Numbered from the stretch's first letter, positions 7,624-16,934 are shown. The stretch is DNA of 64,000 bases from Spirochaetota bacterium (GCA_023438065.1 JAEXRH010000012.1:744001-808000), one strand, 5' to 3'. The notes: a model not told the origin generated them from the letters alone. Made by a program: numbers and translations.

Positions 7624-9045
7624 ATGATACATCAACGAACCGTGAGCATCGGGCAGCGCGGGCTCGCGCAAGGTCGCGAACCGCATAACCGCCGCATCGT
7701 ATTCCGCTATTTCGCCTTTTCCCTCGCCTTTGGCGTCGCCATGGGCCTCGTCTTTCCGATATATGCGGGTTTCTTCGTCGTCTTCAAGAGCGCTGCTCAC
7801 CGCGCGATCTTTACCGCCGGATGCGTCGTCGCGGGAATCGCCGTCGGTCTTTTCGGATTTTTCATCGGGAACGCGACGGTACTTTCGGTCGTTCGCGAGA
7901 TCGCGCGCCGACTCGGGGATCTCGGCTCCCGGGAAGGAGACCTCACGACCGATCTTTCCATCCGGTCGGATGACTGCATCGGCACGCTCGCCGAAAATTT
8001 CAACCGTTTCCAGGAATCCCTGAGGACCATGATCCGCGATCTCCTGGCTATCGCCGAGCGGACACAACGGGTCGGTTTCGACCTTTCTTCGAACAGCACC
8101 GAAACCTCGTCGGCCTCGACGCAAATATCCTCGCACATGGCCTTGATCCGCGAACAGACCGGCTTGCTCATCGAGGAAGCCGCGAGCGTAGAAGACGCGC
8201 GAGCGGGCATCAACGCCGCTGCCGAGGAGGTATCGCGGAACATCGATCGCCAATCCGACTCATTGACGCGGCTTTCGGCCCTCGTCGAGCGGAGCGTCGA
8301 GGGAATCAAGCATATCGCGCGCGAGACCGAAGACAACACGAAGGCTATCCTGTCCTCGATCGCCGAATCGGGCGAAACCGTCGACGACATCGCGAGCGTC
8401 GCGCGAAAGATCGGCGAAATCGACGCGAGCGTCGCCGGCATTTCCGAGCTCGTCGACGCGATCAACGGGATAGCGGAGAGCATCAACGTGCTCGGCATCA
8501 ACGCATCCATCGAGGCTGCGCACGCGGGCGACGCGGGAAAGGGTTTCGCGGTCGTCGCCTCGGAGATCCGCAAGCTCGCGGACAGCGCCCGCTCCAACGC
8601 GAACGGCATCGTCGGACGACTTGGCGAGGTCGTCGCCCTCGTCGGCGACGGCGTGACGCTCTCGCGCGAGACGGAAACGACGCTTACGCGCCTCCTCGCC
8701 GAGACGAAGCGGAACGCCGACAGCGTCAGTCTCGTGACCGAGCGCCTCCTCAGATTCGCCGCGAACGCCGACCAGATGATGGCCGCGCACTGCGAACTCG
8801 TACGCGCCTCCATCGACGTGACGAACTCGATGATATCGATGCACGACCATACCGGCGTGATCGAGGAATCGATGCGCGTCCTTCTCGAGACCGCGGAAAC
8901 AAACGGCGACGCCATCGAGGAGATGACGAGAGGGATCGAGGAAATCGCCGCGAACGTCGTCGAGCTCAACCGCGTGAGCGCGACGAACGCCGAGAACGTG
9001 CGCACCCTCGCGGCCATGACCGCCCGGTTCCGCCTGGACTCCTGA
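7624..9045 (+). CDS. Methyl-accepting chemotaxis protein
   Basis: A 473-residue chemoreceptor. Two hydrophobic helices lie near the N-terminus (about residues 28-52 and 60-83) with almost no periplasmic loop between them, followed by a HAMP-like segment (VREIARRLGDLGSREGDLTTDLSI...GTLAENFNRF). The long coiled-coil signalling domain contains the conserved hairpin core INGIAESINVLGINASIEAAHAGDAGKGFAVVASEIRKLA, where CheA and CheW dock. The short loop suggests sensing in the membrane or cytoplasm. The ATG at 7624 is preferred over a TTG at 7603, which lies only 2 nt past the -10 box. It is the first gene right of the island. Confidence 0.93.
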   Translation: MIHQRTVSIGQRGLAQGREPHNRRIVFRYFAFSLAFGVAMGLVFPIYAGFFVVFKSAAHRAIFTAGCVVAGIAVGLFGFFIGNATVLSVVREIARRLGDLGSREGDLTTDLSIRSDDCIGTLAENFNRFQESLRTMIRDLLAIAERTQRVGFDLSSNSTETSSASTQISSHMALIREQTGLLIEEAASVEDARAGINAAAEEVSRNIDRQSDSLTRLSALVERSVEGIKHIARETEDNTKAILSSIAESGETVDDIASVARKIGEIDASVAGISELVDAINGIAESINVLGINASIEAAHAGDAGKGFAVVASEIRKLADSARSNANGIVGRLGEVVALVGDGVTLSRETETTLTRLLAETKRNADSVSLVTERLLRFAANADQMMAAHCELVRASIDVTNSMISMHDHTGVIEESMRVLLETAETNGDAIEEMTRGIEEIAANVVELNRVSATNAENVRTLAAMTARFRLDS

Positions 9046-9057
9046 CCCGGACACGAT

Positions 9058-9087
9058 AAAAAACCCCAAGGAGCCGGTCCTTGGGGT
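9058..9087 (-). terminator. Second leftward terminator
   Basis: Stem ACCCCAAGGA / TCCTTGGGGT with a 5-nt loop and, read on the minus strand, a run of T (A-run 9058-9063). It backs up the terminator at 9130-9154 and faces the converging chemoreceptor gene. Confidence 0.75.
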
Positions 9088-9129
9088 CGCGTCAACGCCG
9101 GAAGATGTTCATCAGATCCCGGTGAAGAT

Positions 9130-9154
9130 AAAAAAACGGCGCCTTTCGGCGCCG
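9130..9154 (-). terminator. Leftward terminator of lipoprotein gene
   Basis: Stem CGGCGCC / GGCGCCG with a TTTC loop. The A-run 9130-9136 gives a T-tail on the minus strand, 13 nt after the lipoprotein stop codon. Confidence 0.85.
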
Positions 9155-9167
9155 CTCGTCAGGTTAC

Positions 9168-9905
9168 TTACCAGTTGACACTGTCGAGGTAGAGGGTTTC
9201 GGAAGGGGAATTGGCGCTCGCGCCATTCCTGATCGCGACGACGCAGATCGCCGTTACCTTCGTAATGTCGAATCCTCCCGCGGTATAGTCGGAGGTGGCG
9301 CTTCCGCCTTCCGCTGCGGGGATATCGCCTACGTACTTATAGGTCGCCTCGGTCCAGGTATCCTTCGCCGTGATGGGAGCCTCTTTTCCCTGGGATTTTT
9401 TACCGTCACTGTCGATGAATACGAGCTTGACAGCGGTAAGGTTGCCCGCGGCGGGAACAAGCGCCTTGATCGACACGGTCTTGCCGTTCAGGTTGACGGG
9501 AGTGGAAATGCCGCCCTTCGAAAGATCGGTAACGATTGCCCACTGAGCCACGTTGGGGGAATACTTGTTCTGGAGCGCGGTCGCGGTCACCTTGAGGCTT
9601 CCGGTTCCCAAATCGTAATTGGTGGCGTCGGCGACATAGACCATGTCGCTCGTCGCGGGGCTACTCTCGCCCCAAGTCCCGTTCACGTCGCCGACATCGC
9701 TGGTTAATCCGCCCGCGGCGATAATCGACGCGATGTTCGCGCTTTCGAAATCAAGCTTGGCAGCCGCGGGATCGTCGGTGTTCGGGACATCGGTGTTCGG
9801 GGCATCGGTGTCGTTCGAGCTGCCCGTATCGCAACCGGCGAACGGGATGACCGCGCAGCCGAGAAACACGCTCAGGATGACGGCATTCAAGATGGTCTTC
9901 TTCAT
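9168..9905 (-). CDS. Secreted lipoprotein, possibly carbohydrate-binding
   Basis: A 245-residue protein. The signal peptide MKKTILNAVILSVFLGCAVIPFAGC carries a relaxed spirochaetal lipobox (Cys 25). A low-complexity linker with a duplicated NTDVPNTDDP-type segment follows, then a beta-rich domain. The pattern of a single globular domain ending in LYLDSVNW resembles jelly-roll carbohydrate-binding modules, but I cannot assign a CBM family. An AAGGAG site precedes the ATG. The gene diverges from a PBP-type sensor across a 433-bp spacer and ends in two leftward terminators. Surface display and glycan binding are inferences. Confidence 0.8.
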   Translation of the reverse strand: MKKTILNAVILSVFLGCAVIPFAGCDTGSSNDTDAPNTDVPNTDDPAAAKLDFESANIASIIAAGGLTSDVGDVNGTWGESSPATSDMVYVADATNYDLGTGSLKVTATALQNKYSPNVAQWAIVTDLSKGGISTPVNLNGKTVSIKALVPAAGNLTAVKLVFIDSDGKKSQGKEAPITAKDTWTEATYKYVGDIPAAEGGSATSDYTAGGFDITKVTAICVVAIRNGASANSPSETLYLDSVNW

Positions 9906-10338
9906 ATAAAAATCTCCTTAAAAAAAAGTAGCGAAGCAATTGTGCACAGTATAGAAGCGGGTTTGCCCGTGCTGAGCGCCGATTGGCAGTGTTTTCACCG
10001 GTACCAAAGGAACTGTTTTCGCAAACACTCCCTATAGCGTTGCTGCAGGCATGATCTGCCGTTTCTGCACGGAGCAACAAACCGCTATCGGCACCATTGG
10101 TGCCGTCTTTTTGTGCAGGAGATTCCTTGCATAGCCACAACAAATCAATACTATTAGTATTGGTGTTCCGCAGTGCCGACCAAAAAAGGCCGTACAGGGA
10201 GTAGGGGTATGAAACCGGTGCAATGCCATCAACTCAGACCCGAAACCATTCCCGTACCGGGGGGACGACAGGGATACACCGGCTGAAAACGCGGCGAGCA
10301 CGCGAAACGGCGCGCGATATAAGGATCGCACGGAGTAC
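9906..10338. other. Divergent intergenic region
   Basis: 433 bases with no credible gene between divergent genes. It contains the palindrome at 10146-10162 and two related GTTTTC motifs (near 9990 and 10015, the second reading CTGTTTTCGCAAAC). The GGAG just before 10339 is the ribosome site of the sensor gene. Confidence 0.5.
10146..10162. promoter_or_regulatory. Perfect palindrome, candidate operator
   Basis: CAATACTATTAGTATTG: 8-bp arms around a single central T. It lies about 190 bp upstream of the sensor gene and 240 bp upstream of the divergent lipoprotein gene, so it could serve either. The binding protein is unknown; the LuxR-type sensor encoded next to it is one candidate. Confidence 0.55.
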
Positions 10339-12759
10339 ATGAGCGAAACGAAGAAAATCGCTATCGGACTCGTCATCAACCAGATCGAGGGAAAGTACCA
10401 ATCCCAGATATATCGGGGACTGTCCGATTATACCGAGAACGAGGGCATGGACCTCTATGTCTTCGTGGGACGATCCCTGTCATCGCCCTACGGGAACGAG
10501 GACCAGCATAATTCGATCTATTCGCTCGCGAAAACGAGGCGCCTGGACGGGCTGGTCGTCACCGCCGGCTCGATCGGCAGCTTTGTCCCCGTATCCGCGG
10601 TACTCGATTTCCTCGCGGTTTACGCGCCGGTCCCGATCGTCACGATCGGAATGTCGCTTCCCGGCATACCGTCTATCCTCACCGACAACCGGAACGGCAT
10701 CCGGGCGATCATGAAACACCTCGTCGAAAGCCATCGGGCCAGGAGAATCGCGTTCGTCGGGGGGCCTGAAACCAGTCAGGAAGCGAACGAACGCCTTGCG
10801 GGATACCGCGAGGCGTTGGCGGAAAACGGACTTGAGGAGCGGGAAGCGATCATGTATCCCTGCGACTTCAGTTATCAGGGAAGCCAGCAGGTAGCCGAAT
10901 CGATTCTCCTGGACGATGGCATCCCGTTCGACGCGGTCATTGCCGCCAACGACGAGATGGCGCTCGGTTTCATGTCCGCCATGAAACGTCGGGGAGTGCG
11001 CGCGCCGATCGATTACCTCATTACCGGCTTCGACAACGTTCCCGAGGTCGAGAAATGCGAACCCGCGCTGACGACGGTTTCCCAGCCCATTTACGAAGAG
11101 GCGGTTCTCGCGGGCAAGGCCCTCGTGGCCCTGATACGGGGCGCCGAGGTAGCCGAACGCACGATCATTCCGGCGAAACCGATTCCGCGCGGTTCCTGCG
11201 GATGCGCGGAGTCGCAGACGGTAATCAAACGCTATCCGGCGCAATCATCGCGTGAAACCGGCGAAGACGACGCTTTCGGGAAAGAACGGCTGCTCGCGTC
11301 CCTGAGCGAGGGGCTCGCCGTGAGTGAACCGACACTGCGCAAGGCGAGGGAAGCGTGCGGAGCCCTCTTCGATTCGCTTGCCCTGGACCTTCGATCGCTC
11401 AGGGAACGCCCACTTTTCATCCTGGCGCTCCAGGACTGGCTCGACATCACGCGCGAGTGGGACGAAGCCCCGGGTGTCTGGCGGCATATCCTCGCGAGTC
11501 TCCAGAACGCGGTCGCGAAAAACACCGAGGAGATGCGCGCGCATCTGTATCTCGAAGACCTCTTTAAAAACGCCTTCGCGCTCCTTGCGAATTACACGGG
11601 CCGCGAAGCGGGACGGGCGGTTTTGTCGCTCATGACCTACCTTGAGCGCTTTAACGACCTTTCGCTCTCGCTTGAGGGCGCTTCCTCGGGAGACGACGTC
11701 ATCGAGGCGGCGTACGCGTGCGCGACGAGCCTCTCGCTCGGCGAAATCGCCTTCTGCTTCCACGCCGAAGGAGCAAGGCCGATCGTGAACGACAATAACA
11801 GCGAAAAACCTTACGGCAGGATGCGCTGGCAAGGTCTTTTCCGCGAGGAGGAATTGTTCCCCGCCGAGACCATCGTCCCCGACAGAGCCCTTCCGCAAAA
11901 GGCGAAAGCGGGCCAGCGACATATCGTGATCATGCCGATGCAGGGAAAAAGCCTTTCATTCGGGTACATCGCGTTCGAGGGACGCAGAACGGAACCGATA
12001 CTGTTCGATACCTTCAGGGATTATGTCTCCCGGGCGTTCGAGTCGCTCGAGCGTCAGGAACGCGTGAGGATCGCGGAGAAGTCGCTCGGCGAGGCGATGG
12101 CTCGCGTCAGCGAAAGCGGAGATCGTTTCCGGGCGATGACCGAAACGATTCCGATTCCGGTCATGGAGACGACTCCGTCCCTCGCGATTGCGTACGCGAA
12201 TCGGGCGGCGAGAAATCTCCTCGGGCTCGATGGAAGTCCCGAGACTCTCGCGGCTTTTATCCATCGGGACGATCTGAAAAAGGTCGCTGACGTCATGAAA
12301 GAACTCGCGCGGGGAATGTCGCTTGATTTTCCCGGAATCAGGCTCGTCGAGCCATCAAGCCGGCGGCTGATCCCGATTCTCGGGATCGTCGGTCTCAATT
12401 ACGGTAAGGAAGGACAACCGGCCGGCATTCTGTGGAACGCGCTCGACGTCAGGCCAGCGATATCGGGATTGCTTCTTCCCGATCAACGGTTCTTCGATGA
12501 CCGCCATCTAAGCGAACGGGAAACCGAGATCGCGCGGCTCATGCTCCAGGGATTCAAGACCGCGGATATCGCCGAAAGGCTCTTTATCGCGGAAAGCACG
12601 GTGAAGGGGCACATAGGGCACGTGTATGACAAGTGCGGTGTCTCGAACCGGGCCGAACTCATACAACTCGCCCACGACGAGCAGTCAGAGCGTTATGGTT
12701 TCAACGCGTACGTTTTCTCGCTCCTCGACGGGATGCTCGGCCAGGAACGGCATGCCTGA
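10339..12759 (+). CDS. Cytoplasmic PBP-like sensor / PAS / LuxR transcription regulator
   Basis: An 806-residue protein with no signal peptide and no membrane helix. Residues ~5-290 form a LacI/GalR-type sugar-binding fold (IVTIGMSLPGIPSILTDN, then RRIAFVGGPE, AVIAANDEMALGFM and ITGFDNVPE), but the usual N-terminal LacI helix-turn-helix is missing. An alpha-helical middle region follows, then a PAS-like domain (about 600-710). It ends in a LuxR helix-turn-helix (LSERETEIARLMLQGFKTADIAERLFIAESTVKGHI). The DNA-binding head has thus moved from the N-terminus to the C-terminus. It probably senses an intracellular sugar or metabolite and controls transcription. A PBP protein with GGDEF output at 18491 shares the N-terminal layout, including the SCGC end of the binding domain. 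Confidence 0.88.
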   Translation: MSETKKIAIGLVINQIEGKYQSQIYRGLSDYTENEGMDLYVFVGRSLSSPYGNEDQHNSIYSLAKTRRLDGLVVTAGSIGSFVPVSAVLDFLAVYAPVPIVTIGMSLPGIPSILTDNRNGIRAIMKHLVESHRARRIAFVGGPETSQEANERLAGYREALAENGLEEREAIMYPCDFSYQGSQQVAESILLDDGIPFDAVIAANDEMALGFMSAMKRRGVRAPIDYLITGFDNVPEVEKCEPALTTVSQPIYEEAVLAGKALVALIRGAEVAERTIIPAKPIPRGSCGCAESQTVIKRYPAQSSRETGEDDAFGKERLLASLSEGLAVSEPTLRKAREACGALFDSLALDLRSLRERPLFILALQDWLDITREWDEAPGVWRHILASLQNAVAKNTEEMRAHLYLEDLFKNAFALLANYTGREAGRAVLSLMTYLERFNDLSLSLEGASSGDDVIEAAYACATSLSLGEIAFCFHAEGARPIVNDNNSEKPYGRMRWQGLFREEELFPAETIVPDRALPQKAKAGQRHIVIMPMQGKSLSFGYIAFEGRRTEPILFDTFRDYVSRAFESLERQERVRIAEKSLGEAMARVSESGDRFRAMTETIPIPVMETTPSLAIAYANRAARNLLGLDGSPETLAAFIHRDDLKKVADVMKELARGMSLDFPGIRLVEPSSRRLIPILGIVGLNYGKEGQPAGILWNALDVRPAISGLLLPDQRFFDDRHLSERETEIARLMLQGFKTADIAERLFIAESTVKGHIGHVYDKCGVSNRAELIQLAHDEQSERYGFNAYVFSLLDGMLGQERHA

Positions 12760-12887
12760 GGCAATGGGATTCCCCCTCACCTTTTTTTGCTGACCGCACC
12801 CGAATAACGCGGTATATTTGTAGCATGATCGGCGCGAAGGGAGCATTCCCGGCCGCAGGCGACCGATCAACCGATAAGGGGGGGGGT

Positions 12888-13661
12888 ATGAGCTTGCTGT
12901 ACCTGCTATCGATTAGCCTTGCCATAAACGGAGTATTCTTCGTCATCGCGGCGCTCCTCAAAACGGACGCGTTCACCGACATCACCTACAGCCTGACGTT
13001 CATCGTGTTGACGACGCTTCTCTTCTTGACCTCGAAAACCCTGTCGACCGCGCAGGTCTTCGCCGCCGGGGCGGTTATCCTGTGGGGAATCAGGCTCGGC
13101 GGCTATCTTTTTTACCGAATCCTGCATATCAAGGTCGACCACCGGTTCGACGACAAGCGCGACAGCTTCGTGAAATTCGGTTCCTTCTGGCTTCTCCAAG
13201 CGATCAGCGTTTGGGTCATTCTCCTGCCCGTGTACGGAATGTTCACCGCGACGGGCGGTCGCGCGGTCCCCCTTGCGGCGCTCATTCCGGGCGCGATCGC
13301 GTTTTTCGCGGGTCTCGCGCTCGAGACGGTAGCGGACGCGCAAAAGTACGCCTTCAAGTCGAGGCCGGAATCCAAGGGAGAGTTCATGTCGACGGGGGTG
13401 TGGCGATACTCGCGCCATCCCAATTACTTCGGCGAGATGCTCGTGTGGTGGGGGATATCGTTCCCCGGCATCGCGCTCTTCCGCGGTCTTGAGCTCCTTT
13501 ATTTCATCGGTCCCGTCTTCATCACCCTGCTCCTCCTCTTCGTGAGCGGTATTCCGCTTCTCGAGCGGGAAGCCGACCGCAAATGGGGAGAGCGAGACGA
13601 CTACCGCGAATACAAACGGCGGACCTCCATCCTCGTACCGCTTCCCCGCGGGAAGGGATAG
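12888..13661 (+). CDS. DUF1295 / steroid-5-alpha-reductase-like membrane protein
   Basis: A 257-residue integral membrane protein with about six hydrophobic helices. The C-terminal signature of the DUF1295/isoprenylcysteine-methyltransferase-like fold is present: STGVWRYSRHPNYFGEMLVWWG, then EREADRKWGERDDYREYKRRTSILVP. Related proteins act on membrane lipids or sterol-like substrates, but the reaction of bacterial DUF1295 proteins is not settled. The ATG at 12888 follows a long G-rich ribosome site (AAGGGGGGGGG). The stop is 3 nt before plsY, so it heads a lipid-metabolism operon. Confidence 0.85.
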   Translation: MSLLYLLSISLAINGVFFVIAALLKTDAFTDITYSLTFIVLTTLLFLTSKTLSTAQVFAAGAVILWGIRLGGYLFYRILHIKVDHRFDDKRDSFVKFGSFWLLQAISVWVILLPVYGMFTATGGRAVPLAALIPGAIAFFAGLALETVADAQKYAFKSRPESKGEFMSTGVWRYSRHPNYFGEMLVWWGISFPGIALFRGLELLYFIGPVFITLLLLFVSGIPLLEREADRKWGERDDYREYKRRTSILVPLPRGKG

Positions 13662-13664
13662 CCC

Positions 13665-14291
13665 ATGGCTCAGGCGATCGCGACGGTTCTCGCGCTCATC
13701 GTGTCCTGGCTCTCGGGATCCATACCGACGGCCTTCATCGTCACCAGGGCCGCTACCGGGAAGGACATCCGCACGCTCGGCAGCGGCAACGCTGGGGCAA
13801 CGAACGTGTTCCGCGCGCTCGGCGCCCGTTACGCGATTCCCGTGTTTCTCGTCGATTTCCTCAAGGGATTCATCCCCGTTTTCGCTATTCTCCGGGGAGG
13901 TTTCGCATTCGCGGTTCCTGAAACCGTCCTAGCCCTCATCGCGGGAGCGGCCGCCATAGCGGGGCATCTCTTCCCGCCCTTCATCGGGTGGCGGGGCGGT
14001 AAGGGCGTCGCGACCGGCGCGGGAGTCGTCACGGCGCTCTACCCGCCCCTTTGCCCCGCCTGCCTCGTCGTTTTCGCATCCGTTTTCCTCGTCTCGAAGC
14101 GGACATCGCTCGCGTCGATCTCGACGGCGGCGGCGGTTCCGTTCCTCTATGCCGCGATCGCGACGATATCGGGCGACGGCTTCGACTTCCCGCTTCTCTC
14201 GTTCCTTACGCTGATTGCGGCGATCGTGATCGCGCGGCATCGGCGAAACATCGCACGGCTCGCGAAGGGCACGGAAGAACGTCTCTTTTGA
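13665..14291 (+). CDS. plsY: Acyl-phosphate:glycerol-3-phosphate acyltransferase PlsY
   Basis: A 208-residue polytopic membrane protein. The conserved PlsY motifs are present: GSIPTAFIVTR near the N-terminus, LGSGNAGATNVFRALG (about residues 38-53), DFLKGFIPV, and GWRGGKGVATGAG (about 108-120). PlsY transfers the acyl group from acyl-phosphate to glycerol-3-phosphate and makes lysophosphatidic acid, the first step of phospholipid synthesis. It lies 3 nt after the DUF1295 gene and 24 nt before a fatty acid kinase fusion, which would supply its acyl-phosphate substrate. Confidence 0.95.
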   Translation: MAQAIATVLALIVSWLSGSIPTAFIVTRAATGKDIRTLGSGNAGATNVFRALGARYAIPVFLVDFLKGFIPVFAILRGGFAFAVPETVLALIAGAAAIAGHLFPPFIGWRGGKGVATGAGVVTALYPPLCPACLVVFASVFLVSKRTSLASISTAAAVPFLYAAIATISGDGFDFPLLSFLTLIAAIVIARHRRNIARLAKGTEERLF

Positions 14292-14315
14292 CACGAGGAG
14301 GAACCTACGCGCGAA

Positions 14316-16157
14316 ATGACTCGAATTGACGGCATCGTCCTCTACAATTGCCTCGTCTCCGGCTATGAAAGCGTGCTCGAGCGGAAAAAGGCGATCAACG
14401 ACATCAACGTATTTCCGGTTCCCGACGGCGACACGGGAAACAACATGGCCGCGACCTTCCGTTCGATGACGCAACTCGACGGCGTTTCCCGGTCGGCCTC
14501 GCGAACGCTTTCCGCCGCCGCCGACCGGGCGCTCTCGGGCGCGCGCGGAAATTCCGGCATCATCATCGCGCAATTCGTCAACGCGCTCGCCGCCGCCTGC
14601 GGGGAACGCGATCGCATGACGATGAGGGAGCTCGGCTCGGCGCTCAGGGAGGCGGCCGCCGCGACCTATCACGCGCTCGAAAACCCGAGGGAGGGCACGA
14701 TCCTCACCGTGCTCGCCGCGTGGGCAGGCGAGATGGAACGGCTCGCGCACGTTCTCCATGACGCGGAACGCGTTTTCATCGAGGCGCTCGGGGCCGCGCG
14801 CGAGGCGCTCGCGAAAACCCCGGAACAGCTCGAGGCGCTTAAGACAGCGCATGTCGTCGACGCCGGGGCCTCCGGCTTCGTCGCATTCCTCGAGGGCATC
14901 GCCCGCATGATCGCGACGGGGAAGGTACCCAAGCGAGCCGAAAGCGCGCGCGAGACCGAGATGACCGAAACCGTCCACGACCTTCCCGAAGGCACCGACA
15001 CGATAACCTATCGATATTGCACCGAGGCGCTGCTGCTCCGCGCGCCGGGCGAGCGCGGCGCAAACGCCCCGCCAAAGGTCTCGATAGCGGAGAGCCTCAG
15101 GACGTTCGGGGATTCGCTCGTCATCGTCGAGGGACGCGAAAAAACCAAGGTTCACGTCCACACCGACGAGCCGGCGAAGGTCATGGCGATCCTTCGCGCG
15201 TACGGCAGGATCGTCGAGCAGAAGGTCGACGACATGCGCGTTCAGTACGCCTCGTCGCGTCACCCTGTCTCGAAAACGGCGATACTCACCGACTCGATAG
15301 CCGATATCCCGCTCGATCTCGTCGAGCGATACCGGATTCACGTAATCCCGATGAAGATTCTGTGGGGAGAGAATGAGTACCTCGATCGCCTCACCCTGAC
15401 GGGCGATGATTTTTACAGACTTCTCGACGCCGAAGGCGAGTATCCTGGAAGCTCGGTCCCCGACCCGGGGAGGGTCGATCAGGTGTTTTCCTGGCTCGCG
15501 AGCCATTATGACTCGATCGTCGCGATAACAGTCGGCAAGCGCCTGAGCGGCTGCTGGCAGGTCTTCGAGAACGCCGCGGCGAAATTGCGCGCGAGCGGGG
15601 TTTCTGTCACCGTCGTCGACAGCCGACTCAACTCGGCGGCCCAGGGACTCGCGGTCCTTTCCGCGGCGCGGGACGCCGAGGCTGGCATGAGTCATGAACG
15701 GATCGCGGAGCGCCTTGACGCGACGATCGCGCGCGCGCGGATCTACGTGAGCGTCGCATCCTTGCGCTCGATGGTGCGCGGCGGCCGGGTGAGCGCGCTC
15801 AAGGGATTCGTCGCGACCGTCCTTAACCTGAAACCGATCGTCTCGCTCGATTCGGAGGGACGGGGCATCGCGTACGGAGCCTCCCTTTCCCAACGGGCGA
15901 GCCTCCGCAAGATCGTCGCTCTCGTCGGACGGAAAAAGGGCTCGATCCTCCGATACGCCGTCGTCCACGCGAACGCGCCCGAGAAGGCAACGCGCCTCGC
16001 GACCGATCTTGAAAGGGAACTCGGCCGGGGGCCGGAGTACGTAGTCGGGATATCCCCGGTCATCGCGCTCCACGCGGGAAAGGGCGCGGTGGCGGTGGCG
16101 TATATCGGGGACGAGGTATCGGGCGATTCGACATCAAATCGAAAGGCGCGCCGTTAA
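14316..16157 (+). CDS. FakA-FakB fusion: fatty acid kinase (DAK2) plus DegV fatty-acid-binding protein
   Basis: A 613-residue protein. Residues 1-~200 are a DhaL/DAK2 kinase domain (INVFPVPDGDTGNNMAATF, with the Mg-ADP-binding aspartates, and SGARGNSGIIIAQF). A middle domain of about 110 residues corresponds to the FakA C-terminus. From ~325 a complete DegV domain follows (AILTDSIADIPLDLVERY, SVPDPGRVDQVF, SLRSMVRGGRVSALKGF). In Gram-positive bacteria FakA phosphorylates a fatty acid held by a separate DegV protein, FakB. Here both are one chain. The product, acyl-phosphate, is the substrate of PlsY encoded just upstream. A GGAGG site lies rather far (about 14 nt) from the ATG. Confidence 0.9.
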   Translation: MTRIDGIVLYNCLVSGYESVLERKKAINDINVFPVPDGDTGNNMAATFRSMTQLDGVSRSASRTLSAAADRALSGARGNSGIIIAQFVNALAAACGERDRMTMRELGSALREAAAATYHALENPREGTILTVLAAWAGEMERLAHVLHDAERVFIEALGAAREALAKTPEQLEALKTAHVVDAGASGFVAFLEGIARMIATGKVPKRAESARETEMTETVHDLPEGTDTITYRYCTEALLLRAPGERGANAPPKVSIAESLRTFGDSLVIVEGREKTKVHVHTDEPAKVMAILRAYGRIVEQKVDDMRVQYASSRHPVSKTAILTDSIADIPLDLVERYRIHVIPMKILWGENEYLDRLTLTGDDFYRLLDAEGEYPGSSVPDPGRVDQVFSWLASHYDSIVAITVGKRLSGCWQVFENAAAKLRASGVSVTVVDSRLNSAAQGLAVLSAARDAEAGMSHERIAERLDATIARARIYVSVASLRSMVRGGRVSALKGFVATVLNLKPIVSLDSEGRGIAYGASLSQRASLRKIVALVGRKKGSILRYAVVHANAPEKATRLATDLERELGRGPEYVVGISPVIALHAGKGAVAVAYIGDEVSGDSTSNRKARR

Positions 16158-16184
16158 GGGGGCGCGTCGCGCTACCTATCCGGC

Positions 16185-16934
16185 TCAGAACCGCACGCGA
16201 AGCCCCGCGACCGCGTAATTGAAAAGGGCGAAGGTGTACACGTCGCCGCCGCCGTCCGAGCCGCCTTCGAGTACCCGGTAACCGAGCCGCCAGGATACGC
16301 GCTCCGAAGGCGAGTACTCAAGGGCGAAAAGAACGTCCTCCGCGCGGCCGAACGGGGTAACGAGCGCGTCGCCGTCGACGAGCGCGCTGAACTCCCGCGC
16401 GAAATTCCACCTCACGCCGAAGTTCACGAGGGGCACTACGCCGAGGTCGCTTCGGTGCGCGTATCCGGTAGCGTCCATGATCGCGATATCGGCGCTCCTG
16501 ATCTTTCCGGTGAGGCCGAGCGATACGGTGACCGCGTCCGCGTCTATGACGTCGTAACGATAGGTAAGGCGGTATGAATCGAAGCGGTAGGTCGATTTCG
16601 CGGACGAACCCGCGAGGAAGGTTTTCCCGCGATAGGTCACGTCCTCGTCAAGCGTCCCGCTTCCGTACACGGTGAGCGGGGCTATCAGGACCGAAACCGT
16701 ATGCCGTCCCGCGAAGGTATACCCGAGCCGAGTCCTGAATGACGGGGCAGGATCCGATCGCAGGTCGTCCTTGAGCGAGATCGAGCTTCCGGTATCGGCG
16801 GGGATCGCGACGTCGTTGTAACCGGTGAACGCGACGCCTCCCTCGAAATCGACGAACGCCTGAGCGCCGGCCGCGCCCGCGAGAAACGACAGAAATAACG
16901 CGATCGAGAGGCGTACCGTAACGTTTGTTTTCAT
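16185..16934 (-). CDS. Outer-membrane beta-barrel protein
   Basis: A 249-residue protein with a cleavable signal peptide (MKTNVTVRLSIALFLSFLAGAAGAQA). The mature part alternates polar and hydrophobic residues in short strands and ends in GLRVRF, a C-terminal aromatic residue typical of BAM substrates. It probably forms a barrel of 8-10 strands. I do not recognise a specific family. GGAGG precedes the ATG. It converges with the FakA-FakB gene and diverges from a membrane-protein gene across a 64-bp AT-rich promoter region. Confidence 0.8.
   Translation of the reverse strand: MKTNVTVRLSIALFLSFLAGAAGAQAFVDFEGGVAFTGYNDVAIPADTGSSISLKDDLRSDPAPSFRTRLGYTFAGRHTVSVLIAPLTVYGSGTLDEDVTYRGKTFLAGSSAKSTYRFDSYRLTYRYDVIDADAVTVSLGLTGKIRSADIAIMDATGYAHRSDLGVVPLVNFGVRWNFAREFSALVDGDALVTPFGRAEDVLFALEYSPSERVSWRLGYRVLEGGSDGGGDVYTFALFNYAVAGLRVRF

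Noticed and set aside
12633..12887. N-terminal extension of the DUF1295 protein back to 12633
   Set aside because: It would overlap the end of the LuxR-type sensor; the ATG at 12888 has a ribosome site and begins the first membrane helix.
13929..16073. 714-codon open frame on the minus strand opposite PlsY and the FakA-FakB fusion
   Set aside because: The product is Arg/Asp/Glu-rich low-complexity sequence with no domain, fully antisense to two well-recognised genes. It is a product of high GC.
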